This document shows positions 37,300-49,599 of a stretch of DNA of 57,267 bases, piece after piece; position 1 is the first letter of the stretch; every line of letters starts with the position of its first letter. Location: positions 1 through 57,267 of the forward strand of contig MNCI01020385.1 of NCBI GenBank assembly GCA_015680685.1, read 5' to 3'. The notes under the pieces are model-generated. The model did no database searches. It saw only the letters and a list, made by a program, of their open reading frames with translations, and had not been told where the DNA came from. Source of the DNA: Gnetum montanum. Its lineage: Eukaryota; Streptophyta; Gnetopsida; Gnetales; Gnetaceae. A program made the position numbers and the translations under genes.

Positions 37300-40200
37300 C
37301 TCCTTAAAAACATTAGGATATTTGTCATAGAGTTTGACCTTCTAGATGTTTTTAAGGATGGGCCTATGTGGGTTGGACGAATGGTAAATATGCATGCCAC
37401 CTAAAGGGTAAGTTGCCTAAAAAATATAGGGTTCCTCCCAAAGCGTTTGGAACTTGGTCTTTTGTTGGACATGATTGGGATTGTAATAGAGGACCTGGTC
37501 ACCTAGCTGTATTAATACCTTCCTTATAGGAGCATCATGCCTATTCTTGGAGTAGATATCATGGATCTCATTGCTCATGAGTGCTACTAGCCTATTCTCT
37601 CCTAATAGATTCAGATTCATTAGGCAATCTTCTTGGGCAAAGCTCAAGTTTAGGTCAAGTTTGCTAGAAGTAGCTAGAATTTGAAGCTCTGCCTAAATGG
37701 GGAGCATTGATAGCTTAGCATAAACTAGCTCATATGGTGAATATCCAATAGGTAATTTTTATGTTATCCTATAGGCCCATAGAGCATCATTCAACTTAGT
37801 GCTCTAATCCTTTCTAAACGTACTAACCATACTAGTTAATATTCTAGTGATTTCACAGCTAATTCCTTCTACCTAACCATGTCTTGCAAGTGATATGGTG
37901 TGGTCATTTTATGATTTACCCAAGTTGTTGCATGATCTTTTTAAATGTAACACTATTAAAATGAGTTCCATTATCTGATATAATCATTCTTGTTACTTCA
38001 AATATGTTCACCACATATCGTTGGAAAAACTTAGCAGTTGTCTTGGTTGTATAATCTTTAACTGCTTCTACCTTTGCCTATGTTGTGCAATAATCCATGG
38101 TCACTATTATATATCTTTCCCATTCAACATACATGTTATGAGTCCCATAAAATCAATTTCCCACATATCAAATAGCTCTAGTGGTTGTATCCACTACTAC
38201 AGCCCTTCATTGTTTGCTATAATTCCTCCATCTTTCTAGCACCTCTCATAATATTATGCAAAGTTGTGGATGTCTCTAAACAGAGTAGGCCAGAAGTAGC
38301 CTACCATCATTAGTTTCAGTGTCGTCCTATGCCCTACATAGTGGCCTCCACATAGACCTTCATGGGCATCCTGTAGGATTCATTGTTGATCACATTTCAG
38401 CACACACCATCTGACTAGCCCATCTACATAAATCTTGTATAAATTTCCATTGATTTCCATGTATCTTTATACTTTGTGAAGGAATTTTTCTTTTTGGTTA
38501 TTGCTCCACTCAACAAGAAGCTCTTATGTTGTTAAATAAGCCATATATTTTGTTTTCCATGACTTTTCTATTAAGTCCATAGCCACTACTGTTTGAGTAA
38601 ACAAATTTTCATCAAGGAATTAGTCGAATAATCATTTTGTATGATCTTAAAAATCCCATCTTAGCCTTGACAAGTGATCAGCTACAACATTTTCCTTACC
38701 CTTCTTCTCAATCATTGTTATGTCAAATTCTTGCAGAATAATGAGCCATCTAATCACTCGGGGACTGACTACTAGTTTTTTCATGAGAAATCGAATTGCA
38801 CTATGATTAGTATAGACATAAATCTAATACCCAAGCACATAATGTTGAACCTTCTCAAGTGCATACACCATAGCCATGAGCTCCTTTTCTATAGTGGTGT
38901 AGTTTAGTTGTGCCCTGGTGATGCTTCTACTAGCACAATGTATATAGTTTGATCTCTTCTAATCATTGACTGACATCAATACTACACCAAGCACATAGTT
39001 GGAAGCATCAATCATAATATGAAAAGGCTTGGATCAATTTGCAGCTTGAAGCATTAATGTCTTGATCAATTTTTATTTCAAGGTTTCAAATCCCTTTTCA
39101 CAAGAATTTATCCATTCAAAGGGTGCATCCTTCTTAGTGAGTTCTACTAATGGTTTTGCAATCTTTAAAAAATTCTATATGAACCTTCTATAGTATCCTA
39201 TGTGGCCAAAGAATGATTGAACATATTTAACTATTTAAGGCCTCTAAGTGACATTTTGTATGACTCTTATTTTTTTAGGATCCATTTCATTCTGTGAAAC
39301 TTTGTCCTAACACAATCCCATCCTTGACCATTAGATGGCCTTTCTACCAATTAAGCTTTAGATTTATCTCTACACATCTCTTTAATACCTTCTCAAGATG
39401 GTCCAATGCTTGCTTAAAATCTAACCCATAGGTTAAAAAATCATCGATAAAAACTTCAACACGATTTCCTATTTTTTTCTAGAAGATACTGAGTACAAGT
39501 CTTTGAAAGGTGACGGGTGCATTGCAAAGACTGAATGACATTTGTTTATAGGCAAATGTTTTCCATGGACTAGTGAACGTTGTCTTCTCTTGGTTCTCAA
39601 GTGTAATGCAAAACTAGTTGTATCCATTGCACCCATCTAGAAAATTATAATACTCATTTCCTTTAATATTATCCAATACTTGGTCAACAAATGGCAAGGG
39701 GAAATGATCCTTAAATGTAGCAGAGTTCAACAATCGGAAATCGATGCACACTTTCCACTTGCCCTCCTTCTTTGGAACTATTACTAAAGAACTAATCCTT
39801 TCACTATCTGCAATGGGATAAATGAATCTTTCTATAAGTAACTTTTTCAACTCCTACTTAACTGCTATTAGCTTTGGATTAAGCCTTCTTTGGGGTTGGT
39901 ATCATGGTTTGACTGTTGGATCAATATATATCTAATGTTGACAAATTCTTAGTCTAATTCCTATGATCTTGTTGTAAGACCACACAAATGTTGTTGGCCA
40001 CTTGTTGATGACTTCCAATAACTTCTTCTTCTACTCTTCATTCAGATTGGCATTAATTATTACCAACTTCTTATTGTTTAAGAAAGCATACTCTAGTGCT
40101 GTCATAGGGCCTTCAATTCTAATATTCTAACTCTATAGTATCTCGGATCATTAACTATCCTTAATCTATTTCATCTTCTTGACATTCATGTAGATAGGAA

Positions 40201-40850
40201 TGCCTTTTCCTTAAGTACTCTAGTCTATCAATTTCCTCTATGTAGGCATTTATGATCTAGTCAATTGATTCCATGTATTGGTTTGATTCTGTTTCTGCAT
40301 CTATGATTAGCCACTAGATGCCTTCTTGTTAAGTGACTATCGCATACATATATTTTTTTATACACATTTTCTCTATACATCTTTTTCATGATTTGTTATT
40401 TTTTTGTTTAACTACCCAAATTCTCTGCACTCAATTACACCCATTATCACTCTATGCGATACATGGAACTCTGCATCTTTGAATAATCTTGGCTTTATCT
40501 TCCTTGGAGATTTCCAAGGATAAGTTTCTAATTCCAAGCTAAGCATCTATAGTGCTAAGCCAAGCCCTTTCCATTATTATTGAAAATTCTCCCTTGTTTT
40601 TACCTACACATATAACTTGAAAATCAGCAGGGTAGGACTAGCCACTAATGGTGGTGATCACATCATCTACTTGTCCTAGTGAAACTGTCATCCACTGGTC
40701 TACAAGCTCTAGTTGAATGTTACTCATCTTTAATGGTAGTAAATTCTAGGCCTAATACATATCTTGTGATATCAGATTTCAACTAACCTAGAATCAACTA
40801 GAGCCTTGCATGGTTTTTGCCCTGCTACTTGAAGGTACATCAAGGAGCTT
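37300..40850 (-). pseudogene. pol: E3 pol (protease, RT, RNase H, integrase), decayed
   Basis: Protease region at about 40800-40480 (PADFQVI, FSIIMERAWLSTIDA), with its active-site DLG lost to frame changes. RT at about 39960-39270: SSLVIVPKKEGKWKVCIDF, DHFPLPFVDQVLDNI and FLDGCNGYN, with FIDD at 39440-39451. RNase H at about 39060-38650. Integrase has an HHCC region at about 38470-38330 (DAHEGLCGGHYVGHRT, GYFWPTLFRD). The core keeps ISDNGTHF and a VEG Glu. The C-terminal part is at 37647-37417 (FQTLWEEPYIF), with more to about 37300. Many stops. Confidence 0.87.
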
Positions 40851-40999
40851 TGTGGATCTGTTTATTTTTTGAGGAAGTGCTCCTACCTTGATCCAATGAG
40901 TGATTGTTTATATTAGCATGACAGTTGTCAGATTTATAATTGATGATGACGGAAGCTTGATGTTCCTACAAGAACTAGATGTGGATGGGGCAAAAGTAG

Positions 41000-43449
41000 A
41001 TGTGTTCCCCATTCGTTGAACCTTCTTTGAACTTGTTCAAAAGAATGGTCATTTCCTAGATTGTGATTCATGCATGGTCATTTCCTCCTACATGGTCACC
41101 ACCCTAGTTGCATTTTTATGTTGTGATTGTGTGGTAGTTCTCCATATATTATAGGTGGTGGCACAAGTGATAAAGGATTTGAATGTTAACTAAGTGAACC
41201 AGCTGCTTGCCGATGCATGTATGGATTAGAGTTTGTCATTGATGGTGTAAGTTTGTGGTATTTAGGTGGATAGTATTGTGAAGCTTGAATTGCTACATTT
41301 CCTAGAGAAATTGGACATTGAACATAGTATCCATATGTGTCTAGTATCCTATATGAGTACTACTGTCATGGTGTAGCATTGTCCAAGATTGGGATTGCTG
41401 CCACTACTAATGATACTACTCCTATGGCCACAAATAAGCTCCACTAGGGTAGTAAGCTGGTTGGAAGGTTTGATAGTAAAACCTTGAGGGTAAGGTAACC
41501 TTCTGGACATCTGCTTTTAACAAATCTTAGGTTCAATGCATGTGCCCCCGTTTCTTTCCAATGTGTCATAACAAGGCAGCATCCCTTGGGGTGGTCATAT
41601 TGGCACATAATATATCCTTCTTCCTCATCTAAGCTTGTACCTGAATAGTCTACCACTTAAACTACCTTTCCTTATTGTCCAAAGTCTCTTTTCTTCTTCT
41701 TTTCCTTGTATTTGACAAGGGCCTACTCAATTCTCTCTACAATTTTTAGAGCCATTGCAAACTTCTCATCTACAAAATCCTACATTTTTTCTACCTTTGC
41801 TATAATCTTGATTACAAATTTCTGAATAGGTAGCATTTTCTTTTGTACTACCTCATCCAAGGTTTCCTCCTCTTGTGAATCACAAATTTGTACATCCCTT
41901 TTGTGAATGGATGGGTCTCTATTGTACTCTTCTGCTAATTCTCTCTTCTTTAATTCATCTTCTTCCTTTGCCACTTGATCAATAAGTCTTTGGGTTTGAT
42001 GGGTAGGCATCTTTGATAATCAACCTTGAGCATAAACCCCAAGGGTCTCTCTGGTCTTGTTTATGAGCCCATCGATGATGTGCTTGAGTTTCTTCCTTTG
42101 GAAAAATCCATGGCTTAGGCACCTATGTAATAGTGAATAGTATCAACCCATTACCACATCAAGGGATTCATGGGTCCTTTGCTTCCATCCCTAGATTTGT
42201 TTCCTAAGGTTTGAGACCCAAGAATAGGTTTAATACTTATCATTGAAAAGTTAAAGCATGGTACTCCATCTCCTGATTGATTCTAGTTCTAATGATTTGT
42301 ACTAGCTTTTAGCCTCTTTGACAAGTATCCTAGGGAATAGCTTGAGTTTATGTCAGTTATTTTCTATGTTCTTTAATATGCATGCATCATGGAATACTTG
42401 AATTTGGTGTTGTGAATCTACGTTGCATCCACCCTCAAATATGGGCATGTTGTTCATGTCTAGCCACTTGATACTGTTGTTCCTTAAACGCCTAGTTGGG
42501 ATATAAAAAACTTCTTGTATATTAATCATGCTTTGAGTTGCCAATAGAAGTTCTTCATGCTCATAAGATTCATCTACTCTATAGTAGTAATCCCCCCTTC
42601 AATGCTCATACCTCTCTCTATTCTCATGTTGATCTTTGTGTCTTCTCGACTCATGCTCTTCATCTTCTTCATCATAGTGCCTTGGTTGATAGTCACTTCG
42701 ATCAAGAGTTCAATGTATTTCCCTATCATAGTCTCTATACCTATACTCCCCTAGATTAGAATCCATTGACGATCATGAGGATGAAGATGAAGTAGTGGGA
42801 GAATGGTGCTAGCTAGTCCTCCTTCTGTGACTCTAATATTCTTCTCTTTGGGATCTAGCAAAAGCTCTTGGCCTTGAGTCCTACTTGTACTTAGAGTCTT
42901 TGGCTTCTTTTCTTAGTGTCTTCACTAAGGTTGAATGCAACTACACTTTGACAGGTTCCTCGAAATGAATAATAGACATTTGAGAATTGACTTCATTATC
43001 CTGGTAGATTTTTTCGCTATGAATGCATCACCATCTAGGTATTTTAGGATAATAGGAGAGTTAATCTATGTCCCTTTATTGTGTGCATGTTTGATCTCCA
43101 TAGTAGCATCTCTCTTCACTTGTGCCTCTATGGGTTCGTAGGACCTTGTCATGTGTTTGGTCACATGGTATCCTTCTTGTGCATGATTCATATTCATTCT
43201 CCTTGGAGCTATCTAAAGCATTGTGATTGTTGAACGCTACAGAGGCAAAACAATGTTGCCTTGTAAGTCTCTTCACCTCATTTTCCCATCTTGGTGGAAG
43301 ATGAAGGTAAAATCAAAATAGTAAGGATCACCATGTGCATATGAGATTCTTGCTTGTATTGACATACTCCAATCTTCATCGTCATTTACGCTATCATTGC
43401 CCTTTTTCATCTCTTCAACAAGTGATAGTGTATCTTTTGTTGAAGCCAT
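41000..43449 (-). pseudogene. gag: E3 gag, decayed
   Basis: ATG at 43449 opens a 58-codon run (MASTKDTLSLVEEMKKGND...) before the first stop. A His/Arg/Ser-rich stretch (43276-42560) and the capsid-like part follow; 42544-42353 includes FEGGCNVDSQHQIQVFHDAC, comparable to FHDACALQNIENA in E1. A Glu/Lys helix is at 42010-41780 and the compact Cys/His motif at 41561-41614. Confidence 0.73.
41561..41614 (-). other. E3 compact Cys/His motif
   Basis: YIMCQYDHPKGCCLVMTH; the first Cys is replaced by Tyr, the rest is conserved with E1 and E2. Confidence 0.6.
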
Positions 43450-43572
43450 GTTTTAGTTATGATGCTTAGTTAAGTGTGTGTTTGTTAGAATTATTTAGCT
43501 ATTAGGAAGATTAAATTTTGGCTTTTCCTACAACAAACTTTGTGAAATCAATTACTCAACACACATTAACTA

Positions 43573-43590
43573 TCCTCAGAAATGACACTA
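43573..43590 (-). promoter_or_regulatory. E3 primer-binding site (tRNA-Asp type, decayed)
   Basis: TAGTGTCATTTCTGAGGA on the - strand, one base from the LTR. Weak match to the tRNA-Asp complement alone (about 11 of 18), but alignable position by position with E1 and E2. Confidence 0.6.
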
Positions 43591-43591
43591 A

Positions 43592-44460
43592 TGATAAGCA
43601 GTGGAGCAATCCAACACCCAACCATACAAGTCACAAGTGCTTACACATGACCCAATCGTAATCCATGGATGAACAATGTTGATATGCTACTAATTGAGTT
43701 AAGTTCGCAATCGTTGTCTTCCCACTCTAAGCTAGTGAAGTATAAGTGTATGGTTTAGCTTGTAGTGAGGCATATGATAAGTGATGTTGTAGGGTCGGTT
43801 ATTCTCTTAAGTGTAAACATGATGAAAGTAGAATTAAATGCTAATTCTAACTAATAACAAAAATGTAAGTCTATACTATAACTATTCCTGATTTACCAGA
43901 CACATCTTAGGCTTATGTAATCATCACTAGGATTACCAAGTATTACACTATTGGACAAATCAGGCAATAATACTACTAGGATTAACAAATGATCCCACTT
44001 AACACTTGAAATCAATTGTATCCATTCCGCTTACTAATAATAAGTGAAAATAAAGTGCTTGGGAGAAGTAAAGTATTATGCTAGTATAATAGTAAACATT
44101 ATGCTAAGTAAAACAGTAAGCTAAGGGAATGCTACAATGATGGAAAATAGTTTCAATCTTTATTTCTATCACAACTTGTGCCCAAGTACAAACTGATCGA
44201 ACAAAGACACTATTCAACTATGAGACATCATATTGTAGGCATTCACTCTTCTGACGCTAAGTCTAAGTTCAAGAAATAAAAATGCAAGAGTTCTATTACA
44301 ATGGAAATGAAAAGTTAGCAAATTGTGTATCCAAGTGTCGTTTTATAAGGGTGCACACATCCCGAGACATTGTATCAATGATGACATAACATGTGCTATG
44401 ACCTCATTGATATGATATCATTGTTATGATATCGCAACACATCAAAAGTTGGATTTATCA
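43592..44460 (-). repeat. E3 5' LTR
   Basis: 869 bases, diverged direct repeat of 31296-32194; starts TGATAAATCC and ends GCTTATCA on the - strand. Followed on the right by the GTGGT duplication. Confidence 0.9.
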
Positions 44461-44465
44461 GTGGT
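44461..44465. other. E3 target-site duplication, right
   Basis: GTGGT, identical to 31291-31295. Confidence 0.85.
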
Positions 44466-45669
44466 TGAATCTATTAGAAGGTTTATAACCATTCTTGCAT
44501 GTTTCTATGCAAATTCAAGTGGCAAAAGCTAGATGCTTGATGATCATTGAAGCTTTCATTGGTTGATTTATTTCTCTTTTTTTTTTTTTAGTTATAATTT
44601 TCCTTTGAGATTTTATGTCATATTGAACATGATGTATTGGGAGGAATGTACTAATGATATCTATTATTAACTCCTTAATATTTTTAACTATCTTATATGA
44701 GATTTATTTCTAAGCACTTTGATGTGAATTTTCTTTTCATACGATATACTTTTAGATTTAAGTTCAGTTTTTACAATTCTTATTGTGGATTCATTCTTAT
44801 GTTTATAAGCATTATGACATTACATGCCCTAAGTGTTAAGATTTGTTAAATTTTAAATTATGGATTTTTAATTTAATTTTTGGAATGTGACAGTTAACTT
44901 CCTTTGTCAATTATCTTTCTTTGTATTTGGAAGTATCTTTAGCTACTTATTCTCCATTCTATTTGAAAATTTCATCTTGAAGTTCTTTTCTAGTAGCAAA
45001 AACATAATTATGACCTTCATTCAAGAGTTAACCATCAAATTCTTGAAAATATTTCTTTTAAATTACATCTTTAAGTAAAAAAAAACCTTTGAGTAAAGGC
45101 TAAAAAATTAATTTATCTATTGTGGTATGAATTTCTTTTATATTTGTGAACTTAAGTTGGAAAAGATGTCAACTTTTATTACATTTTTTATATATTTCTA
45201 AATATTATATTCATTTTTATTATAGAGAGTAGTCTTCATTTCTTTACAATAAATCCTTTAGTAAGAAGAAAAAAGTAGTGAAAGTACTTCTAAATTAGGA
45301 CAATGTCTAATTCTTTTTTAACCCCAAGGAGAGATTTCTAGGATTGGTGGTGAGGATAATAGCCTAAAAAAATATCCCTAAAACTATTAGGCTTTTTCTT
45401 TAAATTCTCTCTTCTATGTTGATGATCTAGTGCACTTTGAATTTGTTTTTAACTCTTATTCATTCTATTGCAAGTCAGACCTCCCTACCACTCCCATAAT
45501 CTCATTTTAAAAAGAAAGTACTTAAGAGTATACACATTTCCATGGAATTAACATTAATAATATGTATTGGAATTTATTGACATAAGAGTCACAAGGTTCA
45601 AGGGATTGTAGATCAATAGTTTATATTTAATATTGAATCAAATTTGAAAAAATAAAAATAAACGAATTT
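44466..45669. other. Unassigned AT-rich DNA
   Basis: No gene, RNA or repeat recognised. The open frame at 44887-45078 is low-complexity Phe/Leu/Ile-rich and probably chance. Confidence 0.5.
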
Positions 45670-45685
45670 TACTTTAAAATATTTT

Positions 45686-45860
45686 GAAGAAACTACCACT
45701 TGGAGCAATGGTAAGGTGCTTATTTCTTAAGTCTCAAGGCCTAGGTTTGAGCTTGGATGTAGCTACTCAAAATAGATTAGGCTTTTGCTCATCCATCGTC
45801 CTCTTAGAACCCCACCTTGGCAAGATAAGCATTAATCCTCTGAGTGATGATCCTTGATCC
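45686..45860 (+). mobile_element. SINE-like retroposon with 16-bp target duplication
   Basis: 175 bases flanked by the perfect 16-bp repeat TACTTTAAAATATTTT (45670-45685 and 45861-45876). Near its start it has a pol III box A-like TGGAGCAATGGTAAGG (45701) and, 43 bases on, a box B-like GGTTTGAGCTT (45744-45754). This spacing is typical of tRNA-derived SINEs, and the TGGAGCAATGGTAA opening resembles that of Au-type plant SINEs. The 3' half does not resemble a family I can name, and there is no long A-tail. Confidence 0.75.
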
Positions 45861-45876
45861 TACTTTAAAATATTTT

Positions 45877-47492
45877 AGGTGGCATACATTGTACAATATA
45901 GATGAATATTCATTAACTTATTTTGCATAAACACAAAATTCTTTAATAATCTGAAATTTTTACAAATCATATACATAAATAGTTTCTTCCATTCACTAAT
46001 GCTATGTTATGTATTTTTTCACATTCATTGTTACTAAGATATGGACTCTTGACACTTTATATCAATTAAGAAATCATTCAAGCTCTTAGTAATAATTACC
46101 ATTTCATAATTAATGCTAACAAATCACTTGTTATATGTATCATTGTGATTATTATCAATATCACCATGATGATGATGGTAATAATCATTATTGTAATCTT
46201 AAATTATTTTTAGTTTGAGTAACGTTAAGCTTGTTATAAATATACCAAACTTTAGCACCATCCCTTAAGTTTAAAATTAATATAAACAAATTACCTTTGC
46301 TTTACTTTGTTATTAATACAATCATGACTATAAAATTTTAGTGATCTTTACCAGCACATGTTTAACCATTTGACCACTTATTCTTACTCCACACAAATAA
46401 CATAAAGAAGAAAAGAAACAAGCTTTATCACAATTTATTATGGAATTTATCAAATGCCAAACTAGGATCCCTTATAAATTCATTTTAAAATTGGCTCTAC
46501 TTAACTTTAAAAATATTAACATCAATTATTTAAACAATGTTATATTTCCTAATAAAACAATGTTATAGATTGATTTTATCTTTAAACATATGCTTGCAAT
46601 AGAAGAAGAAGAACATAATGGATGTATAGCAGTTTCAATCCTTATAAAACAATGTTATGACCTATCATGTTTGGTTAGTTTGTTCCTATTGGTATTTCCT
46701 TTTTGATTACCTTACATTTTAGGCCTAAGTAATGGCCTTATTTGCTAATAGTTCATATTCAAAATTTGTACGGATAAATAACTCTTTTAACCTATTAAGG
46801 TTTACTCATGGCATTATAGAAGAGGTAAGGTAGAAGGCTTTTATTAGTATTAGTATTAATATAACTTCTAGTGATAGAAAGGAGAGAGATTTGGTTCAAG
46901 AAATATGGATGCCTCAAGGTGCTAAGCTGATGTAATTAGAAAAAGAGAAAAACATTGTTATAATATGTACATGCAATATGGTGTTAGACCTAATAAGTGT
47001 TTTAGATTGTATCATTGATTCAAAGGACAAGGAATTGTTTAGGACAATGAATTTTTGGTTTTTCCAATTGTACCTTTTGTTGAATTGGAGCTTTTGTCCA
47101 AGGCTTTGGTAGCCATGGCTTAAGGAAGCTAGAATTTTCTTTCTTAGTAAGAATCAAAACCTCACAAATCATGTTAAGATGACAAATCTTTGGTTTTAAA
47201 ATATTGTTTCCTTAATTTTCAAGATTTGATTTATGCATTTGGTTACTAAAACAACACATTGATTTATTGCGATAAATAATGATAACTTTAGTGTTTAAAA
47301 ACCATAAATATAAACTTAGAATAGTATAATGGATTTACATTTATAAATAATGATAATTTTAGCATTTAAAAAAATATAAATATAAAATCGGAAGAGTCTT
47401 TCAACCGTTATATGAGCATTGTGGAGAAGACAAAATTAGAAAAGTTACCAATTTGATGATTCAGCCTTATTAGAAAACTTTCTTCATTACCT
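45877..47492. other. Unassigned AT-rich DNA
   Basis: No gene recognised. AT-rich with short low-complexity tracts such as alternating ATGATG at about 46165. Confidence 0.5.
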
Positions 47493-47617
47493 ACAATTTC
47501 TTCATTGAGCATTTGCAACTGGACCTACAATTTTAGACAAATTTCTTCATTACCCACAATTTCTTCATTGAGCATTTGCAACCGGACCTACAATTTTAGA
47601 CAATTTCTTCATTACCC
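47493..47617. repeat. 63-bp tandem repeat, two units
   Basis: 47493-47555 and 47556-47617 are nearly identical (both contain TTCATTGAGCATTTGCAAC and GGACCTACAATTTTAGACAA). A partial unit precedes them. Lies just left of the copia LTR. Confidence 0.85.
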
Positions 47618-47788
47618 ACGTTTCTTACGCAGTGCAATCCAGGCCAAGCGTTTGGAAAGTTTTATGTTTTTGTATAACCTGTACTCCACAAGGAAATTGA
47701 TAGCTGCTACTGCACTCTCGACACCAAACCCGCAAGGACATCAAATGACTGATCCAGCGGTACGAGGGAGCTTCTCTGGATCATTAGT
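47618..47788 (+). other. Higher-complexity stretch, unidentified
   Basis: Less AT-rich than its neighbours and open on the + strand as part of an open frame spanning 47505-47915 (136 codons; middle part KRLESFMFLYNLYSTRKLI, then TDPAVRGSFSGSLVIDH). That frame also runs through the tandem repeat and into the LTR, so it is unlikely to be a gene as it stands. I do not recognise the protein; it could be an exon fragment, or LTR sequence lost from the other end. Confidence 0.3.
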
Positions 47789-48290
47789 CATAGACCATAG
47801 TCTAGCTCTTAATTATGGCCCCCAATATTGCACAGATGGGGTTGAATATGGATTTGAGAACAGATCAGATAACCAACTTGGCTTTGAGAAGCTGGTGCTG
47901 CTGAAGAGAAATTGAAAGTGTTTTTTGCCACACAAACATCTTTACATGAAATCTCTCAGCTAGCCGATGTATGAGGAAAATAATTTGCTTCAAAAAAATT
48001 TCACCCCAGCTATGACGAGCAAAATCAGCTAACTGGGCTGAGAATTTTTCTCAGCAGAAAATGTAAAGATGTTTGTGTGGCCGAAAATACTTTTGATTTC
48101 TTTTCATGGTACGAGGCAACAGAGCAACCTAGTTTTCTTTAACTTAAAATCTTTGCCTCGTTGTTTACTGAGCGTTGATAAGAAAGCCTTCTATTTTTGA
48201 GCTTTTTTTTCCTTTTTCCGTTTTGTTTCTTAAAATCTTTCCTTCGTTGTTTCCTGAGCGTTGATATGAAAGCCTTGTATTTTTCCTTAC
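47789..48290 (+). repeat. Copia 5' LTR (approximate ends), with fold-back
   Basis: Matches 55177-55490 in order but has about 110-150 extra bases. Within these, 47927-47947 is the perfect 21-bp reverse complement of 48061-48081. Its 3' part contains two copies of a 56-base block in tandem (48143-48198 and 48229-48284, period 86). Confidence 0.6.
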
Positions 48291-48306
48291 CAGATAAAAA
48301 GCATCC

Positions 48307-49190
48307 ATGACATCTTCAACTTCATCTCAGGACCCATATCTATCTACCCGTAACATTGCAAACTTTGTGTCCTTCAAACTCACACAAACAAATTATCATC
48401 TTTGGAAGATGCAGATCCTCTCATTGATTGAAAGCCAGAATTTGACTGGCTGTATCCATGAGAATATGTTTACACCACCACATGAAATCGAGTCTCCTGG
48501 TGGAAACAATTTTATTACAAATTCAAATTTGAGCCCAAGGGTAACCCATTGTTAATGACATCGATCATCAGTACCTTATCAAAGATGTGCTTAATCTTGT
48601 TGTTAGGTTACTTACTTCAAGGTATGTATGGGCCTCTTTGGAGGATGCCTTTGCACAATATTCCATTTGCAAGCCTATCAATTTAAGCTTATTCAAAAGC
48701 TTCATATTTTAAAAAAGGATGCATCAATACGTTATGAATATTTAGGATCATTCAAATAAAGTTATTTGGCTTTTGAATGGGCTTAGTTCAAAGTATGAGT
48801 TTTTTTCTGCCACTATGCTTAATCTACCCATTCCTTCATTCAATGAGATTATCCCTTTATTAGAAAGTCATGAGCTTAGAAATGAAGGGCATCTAGATGA
48901 ATTAGCAAATCATTCAGTGCCATGTTCTGGTTAAAAATCTAGAGGAAATAATAAAGACAAAGGTAGTTGTCAGCAAACTTTTACTTCATAGGGAAAAGAG
49001 TTTTCTCAAACACATCCTTAAATGATTTTGGTGCTAGCCCATGGCAATCTCAAGATCAAAATAAACAAGATTCAAAGTTACAAAATCGAATTAATGAGGG
49101 AGTTAGTGATAAGTCAAATCCAAAAAAAAATCAAATTTATGAGGGAGTGATATGTCAAATCTAAAAAAAAGGACATGAGGACATTATGCT
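48307..49190 (+). pseudogene. gag: Copia gag, decayed
   Basis: ATG at 48307; FKLTQTNYHLWKMQILSLIESQNLTGCIH is shown by its key words NY-LWK and LTG, the classic start of plant copia Gag. Readable in changing frames to about 48900 (LLESHELRNE-type end). A 59-base tandem duplication lies at 49300-49400. Confidence 0.78.
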
Positions 49191-49599
49191 TTACATTGTT
49201 GAAAAAGATTTAATCATTTCTTTCAGGCAAAGAACATTTCACAAGCATTAGCTTCAGTGATCATTTCAAATGTGCAAGATCCAAAGTGGTTTCCAAAGAC
49301 TAGCCACATGATTAGTGATGAAAGTAAACTTCATAACTCAATTGTAGAGACTAACCAACTAGCCACATGATTAGTGATGAAAGTAACTTCATAACTCAAT
49401 AGCATATATTGGACCAAATTATGTTACGATTGGCAATGAGCAAAAATAAAATATTTCATACATTGGAGTTGCCACTATATTTTCTAGTACTAAACATTAT
49501 CACGCTACATGAAGATTTATTTGTTCTAGAAATTATTTCAATTTCTTAGTTGACTTCAAATTATCTATGTTAATTTGAATTCTCATCTTTTGGTTTCTT

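Larger units (their letters stand above)
31296..44460 (-). mobile_element. E3: full-length Athila-type Ty3/gypsy element
   Basis: 13165 bases between direct LTRs (31296-32194 and 43592-44460), with an exact GTGGT target duplication. Same gene order and strand as E2: gag, pol, spacer, post-pol ORF. Its LTRs are clearly diverged from those of E1/E2, sharing mainly the outer edge (CAACCATACAA), the AAACATGAT-type words and the TATA region, so it is a separate subfamily. The two LTRs differ by many scattered substitutions, so the insertion is old. Confidence 0.93.

Noticed and set aside
45701-45754. Functional tRNA gene
   Set aside because: Only boxes A and B resemble a tRNA; no cloverleaf or acceptor stem, and target duplications point to a SINE.
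47493-47617. CRISPR-like array
   Set aside because: Two long, nearly identical 63-bp units without spacers, in a plant context.
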